Below, in pieces: positions 6,001-8,218 of a stretch of 8,218 nucleotides of DNA; position 1 is the stretch's first letter; the number at the start of each line of letters is the position of its first letter. A program made the translations under genes and the position numbers. Location of the stretch: assembly GCA_946056345.1 (NCBI GenBank), contig CAMGJH010000032.1, positions 1 to 8,218 on the forward strand, in the 5' to 3' direction. The notes below the pieces were generated by a model, which had not been told where the DNA came from, searched no databases, and saw nothing but the letters and a program-made list of their open reading frames with translations. The DNA comes from an uncultured Lentisphaeraceae bacterium (GTDB lineage Bacteria > Verrucomicrobiota > Kiritimatiellia > RFP12 > DVOR01).

Positions 6001-8218
6001 GGTGGTCTCCATCCCGGCCGACACGCAGTGGGGCAGCACCGACTTTACGGCCGCCTCCACGCCCGTTGTCCTGGGCCACAATGCGCTCGTGAGTGAGGTG
6101 CTCACGGACTCGACCCTCACCCTCAAACTGCCCGGCTTCACCTATGGCGAGCGCTACGCCGGCCTCGCGGCCCTGCAGATCCTTGAGGCGCCCGGCACGG
6201 ATGCCGTCGGCCAAATCCTCACGTGCACCTACACCTTCCAGGCGGACGGGGATTACGAGCTCTCCGCCCTCCCCCTCGGCGGCTCGGCCACCTCCTGGGA
6301 GAATGGCCCGGAGAACATTTTGGTCCTGACCAGCGACCATGCCGTCACGCTCACGCTCCCGAAGGGCTTCGAGGCCGATCGCATCATCTGCGCCGGCTCG
6401 GGGACCATCACCCTGCGCGTGGCGGGCAACGGCGGTGCGGCGCTGCGCGAACTCGATGCCGGGCAGCTCGCCAACGTCACGGTCGACTTCCCGGCCACCG
6501 GCCTGGTCTTCACGCCAGCCAGCGGGACCTCGCGCTTCGAGCAGGCCTTCGACAATGGCGGCAGCGCCTACACCATCGCCGAGGGGGCCACCCTCGCGCT
6601 GGGCGAAAGCTCGGGCATCGTCACCGAGTTCGACAACAACGACACCGCCACCCTCGACATCGACGAGGTCAACTCCCGCGGCACCCTCCGCCGCGACTAC
6701 CCCGTCACCCAGACGAGCAGCATCTCGCGCTCCAACCTCACCTTCGCCTTCAAGCAAGGCACGGTGACGCTTGAGACGAATAACTCCACCTACGGCATCT
6801 TGGTGGAGGAGGAGGATGTCTTCCGTGTGACGGGTAAGTTCTTCCCGGCTTTCAATGGCGAGTTGGGGACCGCTACGCCGTGGCACTGGGCTTACACGCA
6901 GACTGGCGGCCAGGTCTCCTTCGAGGGGTCTGGCGGCACAAATGACGGCATCTGCTGTTTCTCCAGCGATAACGGCGCGGCGGACTCCTCGGCCACCTTC
7001 AACATCTCGGGTGATGCCCAGACGCGCTTCCAGTTGAATGCTATCCGCTCGTGGTCGAGCGGTGTGGCCGTGCAGGTCAATGTTTCGGAAGAGGCGACCT
7101 TAGCCTTGGGTGAGAGCGGCTTCTATCACCGCAACCGTCCTAATTCCTCCTATACGGCCACGTTTAGCGGGCAGGCCACCTTGGAGGCGATTGCTGCCAC
7201 CCTCGGTGCCACCAACGTCATCCCCACCTTCAACGGCGGGCGGTTGACGACGAAGCAGCCCGAGGCGAACTTCACCTTGCCGATGGCTTTCACCGGCACG
7301 GAGGATATGCCCACGATTGTCGCCCCCGAGGCGGTCTCCACGGTGGTCCTCTCCGGCGCGAACAGCGGCAGGGGGACGATAAAGGTCACGCAAGGGACCT
7401 TGGCAATCGCCAACGCCTCGGCGCTGGGCAACGCCTCGGTGACGGTTGAGGCCGGTGCCACCTTCGAGGCTCGCAATTTCACCTCCGGCCTCTCTGGCAA
7501 GGTCACCTTCGCGGAGGGCGCAACCTGCTCGGCCACCAGCGCCACCGAGCCGACGGGCGATTACACCGCGCAGATTGCCGGCACCATTGCCTTCCCGGCC
7601 GACCGCTCCACCGTCACCTTCCGCCTCAACGGCAAGGCCTACACGGTGGCTGATGGCGATGTGGATACGGCCAACGGCACGGTCATCTTCCGCTCGGCCG
7701 CGCAGCTGCCCTTCGAGGCGGTCACCTGGAACACCTCCGGCCCCGGCGGCGAATGGGCCGAGGGGAACGGCACGCCGTGGGTCGACACCAAGCGCTACTG
7801 GAATGGCGTCAGCGTCACCTTCCCGGCGAACCCGGGCGAGGCGGCCGGCAAGGTCGACCCGATCGTCGGCAGCATCCGCCCCGCCTCGCTTACGATTGCG
7901 GAGGGCGATAACTACACCTTCACCTCCGTGGACGGTCAGCAAGGCCTCCTCGACCTGCGCAACTGCGTGGCGAGCGATAACACGCTCAATCTCGGGAGCG
8001 GCACCACCTTCGATGTGCCCATCGCCCTCGCCAGCCCGGTGGTCACCCTCCGCCAGGGCTCGCTCGCGCTTCGTCTCCTGGGCGTGATGTCCAACGGCAA
8101 CAAGACCGCCACCCTCATCGGCACCGGTAACCTCACAGAGGCAGCCAACCACGGCATTTGGGCCGACGCGACCTATGACGGCTCCATCACCTGGACGCCG
8201 CACGCCGGCGAAACGCAG
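1..8218 (+). CDS. Giant modular beta-rich surface/secreted protein, partial at both ends
   Basis: One reading frame, first complete codon at base 2, stays open to the last base: 2739 codons with no stop, so both start and stop lie outside. The product is Gly/Ala/Thr/Ser-rich, has only 12 cysteines, and shows alternating hydrophobic strands separated by G-N/G-D turns throughout. Recognisable parts are a LamG-like domain (residues 161-368), three copies of a ~215-residue domain ending in IQL (537-750, 890-1118, 1841-2065), five Trp-rich modules, and two beta-ladders with autotransporter-type repeats (1300-1562, 2241-2513). No signal peptide, membrane segment, beta-barrel or sorting signal is visible; these would be at the missing ends. 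No enzyme motif was recognised. By analogy with such architectures it is probably an extracellular adhesin or glycan-binding stalk protein; that role is inference. In-frame stop-free length and consistent domain order on both sides of every junction argue against a frameshift. The coding frame is certain; the function is not. Confidence 0.96.
2..481 (+). other. Beta-rich leader segment of the giant protein, no family recognised
   Basis: Residues 1-160. It starts mid-protein with no Met, signal peptide or ribosome binding site. Short strands alternate with Gly/Asn turns. The stretch IPEGDYTVQL (residues 91-100) has the look of the G-x-Y-x-V strand of Ig-like or CnaB-like folds, and SWSASGNTITL (139-149) resembles the opening of the Trp-rich modules seen further on. 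I could not assign a domain. It runs directly into the LamG-like domain. Confidence 0.5.
482..1105 (+). other. LamG / concanavalin-A-like (LamG_3 type) domain
   Basis: Residues 161-368. The order of motifs is that of a LamG_3-type jelly roll: the opening strand YHYTFDNGDL (167-176); SFGTYFRL (182 onward in the domain, residues 222-229); the central signature WNHLLLTH followed by ITCYVNGEQVAV (residues 286-308), matching the usual W-x-H-hydrophobic...YVNG pattern; FQIGS (321-325); and the closing VDDLAVWSSVL (349-359). About 200 residues is normal for this family. Such domains bind carbohydrates or other extracellular ligands, often with calcium. The actual ligand cannot be read from sequence. 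It is followed within a few residues by the first Trp-rich module. Confidence 0.85.
1121..1336 (+). repeat. Trp-rich module, copy 0 (divergent)
   Basis: Residues 374-445. KWRWREV, then TDWQTVDG (Trp394) and ASAWPAT (Trp404), then the strand pair NYTAAVTF/AATLDELF. It shares with the four later copies the layout of two or more spaced tryptophans, a short loop, a hydrophobic strand and an x-T-L-x-x strand. It differs by having an extra WRW cluster and no clear G-x-G-x-L-T-L ending, so it is the weakest of the five. Confidence 0.45.
1337..1609 (+). other. Beta segment between Trp-rich module 0 and the first IQL domain
   Basis: Residues 446-536. Strands recur at short intervals (DLVVDLAGAELAL, VVTLAEG, GEVTLRNV). 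It closes with LFVTPVVTDTGLCVKV (513-528). A comparable closing strand (t-x-G-[LV]-x-[YV]) directly precedes the third IQL domain, at residues 1828-1837 (TAQGVYYVLR). These may be the last strands of a ladder preceding each unit. No family assigned. Confidence 0.4.
1610..2251 (+). repeat. IQL domain, copy A
   Basis: Residues 537-750. Landmarks shared with copies B and C, in order: an opening strand WVVSVDN (541-547), HWNET (574-578), a central EYAVVLYAAS strand (659-668), NGLAYYTY (683-690 region), a W-G dipeptide (Trp686), a G-Q-N strand (GQNTIVMP, 697-704) and the terminal RGYTAGIQLV (737-746). The spacing from the W-G tryptophan to the Gln of IQL is 58 residues. Copy A has an Asn-rich loop (SNNPINNPKK, 581-590) absent from the others. 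The pattern resembles poorly characterised domains in secreted proteins of Planctomycetota/Verrucomicrobiota-type bacteria; a carbohydrate-binding jelly roll is plausible but inferred. Confidence 0.65.
2261..2467 (+). repeat. Trp-rich module, copy 1
   Basis: Residues 754-822, starting only a few residues after copy A of the IQL domain. Trp764 and Trp770 lie in DTWNATGAWTKL, followed by a Pro/Ala loop, the strand ATLFLTVTADTTLTM (786-800), and a closing DGAGALTL (813-820). The pattern of spaced Trp residues, a loop, an x-x-L-T-x-D-x-T-L-T strand and a G-x-G-x-L-T-L end is shared with copies 2 and 3. It resembles the W-rich segments that precede PATR ladders in autotransporter-like proteins. 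Confidence 0.6.
2468..2668 (+). other. Short beta linker between unit A and unit B
   Basis: Residues 823-889. It contains LLTSLAGLPENLTIRTS and TIAYTETAVVATVN (868-880), the latter in the position of the closing strand found before the other IQL domains. At about 67 residues it is far shorter than the corresponding 640-residue stretch after unit B. No family recognised. Confidence 0.4.
2669..3355 (+). repeat. IQL domain, copy B
   Basis: Residues 890-1118. Same landmarks as copies A and C: RIISINFANA (893-902), a Trp near the end of the first third (ALWSQF), the central strand RYTAILYKASD (1011-1020), LINGVWYSYV (1032-1041), YDWGS (Trp1063), AGTNVMVVSG (1074-1083), and the terminal RGGLAAIQLKEE (1106-1117). 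W-G to IQL-Gln is 50 residues, close to copy C (49). Length is about 229 residues. It is followed directly by Trp-rich module 2. Function unknown; extracellular ligand binding is inferred. Confidence 0.65.
3371..3586 (+). repeat. Trp-rich module, copy 2
   Basis: Residues 1124-1195. GDARWASLQWRDENV (Trp1138, Trp1143), then a Gly/Asp loop, the strand ATIVLTGDLSLDLSG (1162-1176), and HLTIYGNGHAVSF (1181-1193). The last segment reads like the L-T-I-x-G-x-G-y-x-v-s-F strand that follows W-rich modules in autotransporter-type ladders. Position directly after IQL domain B repeats the arrangement of units A and C. Confidence 0.6.
3587..3898 (+). other. Linker with Tyr-rich strand between unit B and ladder 1
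   Basis: Residues 1196-1299. The middle is unusually tyrosine-rich: Tyr1228, 1234, 1236, 1238, 1240, 1244 and 1254, seven in 27 residues, with the core RYDYPYGYDVPYEV. A Thr run (VTTTTR) follows. After it come Gly-rich strands (GFKGTLTPQGGLVEF, HFTGLPITG). No family recognised; stacked aromatics in a beta-ladder or a ligand-contact patch are possible. Confidence 0.5.
3899..4687 (+). other. Beta-ladder 1 (right-handed beta-helix-like)
   Basis: Residues 1300-1562. Successive rungs of hydrophobic/Thr strands: NLTFKDNATVTAEAM, RTVNLAMTDDATITITGNV, GRLTLADDAEVRVAG, DINLKGGKLLIGS, SLNFQGGTFGAWQ, and then the PATR-like repeat at the end. The phrase N-F-Q-G-G-T-F-G-A-W is typical of autotransporter-like ladders, where F-x-G-G-T-L rungs recur. 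The segment is comparable in layout to ladder 2 (2241-2513): F-x-G-G rung, then V-L-x-G, then G-x-L-T-L. Most likely a structural stalk. Confidence 0.55.
4556..4684 (+). repeat. Degenerate autotransporter-associated (PATR-like) repeat
   Basis: Residues 1519-1561. LVLRG, then FQVLGGQLTLAG (1532-1543), then GSLTLSGGSLELDA (1549-1562). This follows the PATR order of L-x-L-x-G, x-V-x-x-G-x-L-x-L, and a final T-L/T-V-x-x-G-x-x-L-x-L strand, but lacks the usual ALG-N turn, which here reads CAPEMG. The well-preserved copy is at residues 2447-2492. Confidence 0.5.
4688..5521 (+). other. Unassigned beta region before IQL domain C
   Basis: Residues 1563-1840. Hydrophobic strands continue (SALSIPVDTIIHLPL, VLPLVPLVLGG, VTFDLSAWAAAMPGL). 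Residues 1711-1760 include VLVPEGGVALP and PITLVARSS. It ends with GVYYVLRYERRA (1831-1842), leading straight into the opening strand of IQL domain C. VLPLVPLVLGG is not a convincing membrane helix because of its two prolines and short length. I recognise no family; it may be the end of the ladder plus a capping domain. Confidence 0.4.
4871..4888 (+). repeat. Perfect 9-bp tandem duplication in the coding sequence
   Basis: ccgttggtg occurs twice head to tail, giving P-L-V-P-L-V (residues 1624-1629) inside VLPLVPLVLGG. It keeps the frame. Probably a small slippage duplication; no functional meaning is visible. Confidence 0.8.
5522..6196 (+). repeat. IQL domain, copy C
   Basis: Residues 1841-2065, the most typical of the three copies. 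It opens with RTLSVNFTES (1844-1853), continues with GVYALPLTGWNSLEG (1865-1879), the central strand AYRVALIFAND (1930-1940), ASINGSSYAM (1949-1958), TQWGS (Trp2010), LGHNALV (2024-2030) and closes with RYAGLAALQILEAPG (2051-2065). Here IQL is LQI, a conservative change. The V-N-F...G-V...W-N...L...G opening is a signature I associate with secreted proteins of Verrucomicrobiota/Planctomycetota-type bacteria. A galactose-binding-like fold is plausible but unproven. Confidence 0.65.
6212..6421 (+). repeat. Trp-rich module, copy 3
   Basis: Residues 2071-2140, directly after IQL domain C. TYTFQADGDYELSAL, then TSWENGPE (Trp2099), then the strand ILVLTSDHAVTLTLP (2106-2120) and the closing CAGSGTITLRV (2130-2140). 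It keeps the L-T-x-D-x-x-V-T-L-T-L strand and G-x-G-x-I-T-L end of copies 1 and 2, but the first Trp pair is replaced by Tyr2085 and Leu, leaving one Trp. Confidence 0.55.
6422..6721 (+). other. Beta segment between module 3 and ladder 2
   Basis: Residues 2141-2240. Strands such as NVTVDFPATGLVFTP (2158 onward), AYTIAEGATLALGES and TATLDIDEV (2216-2224) indicate that beta-helix-like packing begins here. EGATLALGES is close to EEATLALGES in ladder 2 (residues 2363-2372), suggesting the same rung type. No family beyond that. Confidence 0.45.
6722..7540 (+). other. Beta-ladder 2 (autotransporter passenger-like)
   Basis: Residues 2241-2513. Successive rungs: NLTFAFKQGTVTLETN, FRVTGKF, YTQTGGQVSFEGSGG (2298-2312), ATFNISGDAQTRFQL, VQVNVSEEATLALGES, YTATFSGQATLEAI, PTFNGGRLTT (2408-2417), the PATR repeat, and GKVTFAEGATC. 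The Q-T-G-G-x-V-x-F and A-T-F-N-I-S-G rungs are typical of autotransporter-like beta-helices. An adjacent Cys pair (2318-2319) falls in the loop after QTGGQVSFEG. Expected role: an extended right-handed beta-helical stalk outside the cell. Confidence 0.65.
7340..7477 (+). repeat. Autotransporter-associated beta-strand (PATR) repeat
   Basis: Residues 2447-2492. TVVLSGANSGRGTIKV (2447-2462), QGTLAIANASALGNASV (2464-2480), then TVEAGATFEA (2481-2490). This follows the PATR consensus closely: L-x-L-S-G-x-N...G-T-x-x-x-x-G-T-L-x-x-x-x-x-x-A-L-G-N-x-x-V-T-V-x-x-G-A-T-F. It is the most confident family match after LamG. In proteobacteria such repeats sit in passengers that pass through an outer-membrane barrel; in other phyla the same repeats occur without one. 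Confidence 0.8.
7709..7945 (+). repeat. Trp-rich module, copy 4
   Basis: Residues 2570-2648. EAVTWNTSGPGGEWAEG (Trp2576, Trp2585), PWVDTKRYW (Trp2593, Trp2600), then NGVSVTFP, and ASLTIAEGDNYTFTS (2629-2643). This is the copy closest to the classical W-N-G-G-x-G-x-W...W...V-x-F...L-x-I-x-x-G-x-x-Y-T-F module that introduces autotransporter-like ladders. Unlike copies 1-3 it follows a ladder, not an IQL domain. Confidence 0.65.
7946..8218 (+). other. Start of a further beta-ladder, cut by the window edge
   Basis: Residues 2649-2739. LLDLRNC, NTLNLGSGTTFDVPIAL (2660-2676), VVTLRQGSLALRLLG (2680-2694) and ATLIGTGNLTEA (2704-2715) are rung-like strands of the kind that follow Trp-rich modules elsewhere. 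The frame is still open at the last base. Confidence 0.5.

Noticed and set aside
5381..6886. Minus-strand open frame of 501 codons
   Set aside because: Same register artefact; it ends on the sense CTA at 5381. The overlying sense frame encodes IQL domain C and module 3 with clear paralogs elsewhere in the protein.
7412..7439. Direct repeat aacgcctcgg (7412-7421 and 7430-7439)
   Set aside because: A 10-bp repeat encoding N-A-S within the PATR motif; explained by the amino-acid pattern and codon preference, not a site for recombination or protein binding.
7446..8087. Plus-strand open frame of 213 codons in another frame
   Set aside because: The translation is Arg/Pro/Ser/Ala low-complexity, as expected from out-of-frame reading of GC-rich DNA, and it overlaps the PATR repeat and Trp-rich module 4 in the true frame.
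7100..8203. Minus-strand open frame of 367 codons
   Set aside because: Same register artefact; it ends on the sense TTA at 7100, opposite the well-recognised PATR repeat.
1..8218. CRISPR array, tRNA/rRNA, transposase, phage genes or a new defence system
   Set aside because: No regularly spaced identical DNA repeats, no RNA-gene landmarks and no enzyme motifs are visible; the repeats present are protein-level and strongly diverged.

Overview
The whole window lies inside one gene. Reading the + strand in the frame whose first complete codon starts at base 2, I translated all 2739 codons and met no stop. The last codon (CAG, 8216-8218) is still in frame. Neither the start nor the stop of the gene is inside the window, so the protein is longer than 2739 residues. 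No second gene, RNA gene, promoter, terminator, mobile element or CRISPR array is visible, and no stretch is non-coding.

The protein is very large, Gly/Ala/Thr/Ser-rich, poor in cysteine (12 Cys) and almost entirely beta-strand in character. It looks like a modular secreted or surface protein. In order it carries: a beta-rich leader (residues 1-160); a LamG/concanavalin-A-like domain (161-368); a Trp-rich module (374-445); a beta segment; a first copy of a ~215-residue domain ending in a G-x-x-IQL motif (537-750), then a Trp-rich module; a second IQL domain (890-1118), then a Trp-rich module; a Tyr-rich linker; a beta-ladder ending in an autotransporter-type repeat (1300-1562); a 280-residue unassigned beta region; a third IQL domain (1841-2065), then a Trp-rich module; a second beta-ladder with a clear autotransporter-associated (PATR) repeat (2241-2513); and a last Trp-rich module (2570-2648) leading into another presumptive ladder at the window edge.

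The architecture is therefore a few module types used repeatedly: three IQL domains, each directly followed by a Trp-rich module, interspersed with beta-helical ladders. The copies are related at protein level but strongly diverged, so the repetition is old. The LamG domain and the jelly-roll-like IQL domains suggest binding to glycans or other extracellular ligands, and the ladders suggest a stalk. This is inference; no catalytic motif was recognised.

The organism is probably a GC-rich bacterium (roughly 60-65% G+C by eye) of the Planctomycetota-Verrucomicrobiota-Lentisphaerota/Kiritimatiellota group. Giant open frames mixing LamG, PATR repeats and VNF...WN...IQLV domains are familiar there, especially in gut and rumen genomes. 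That placement rests on remembered family style, not on a search. How the protein is exported and anchored cannot be judged because both termini are missing.
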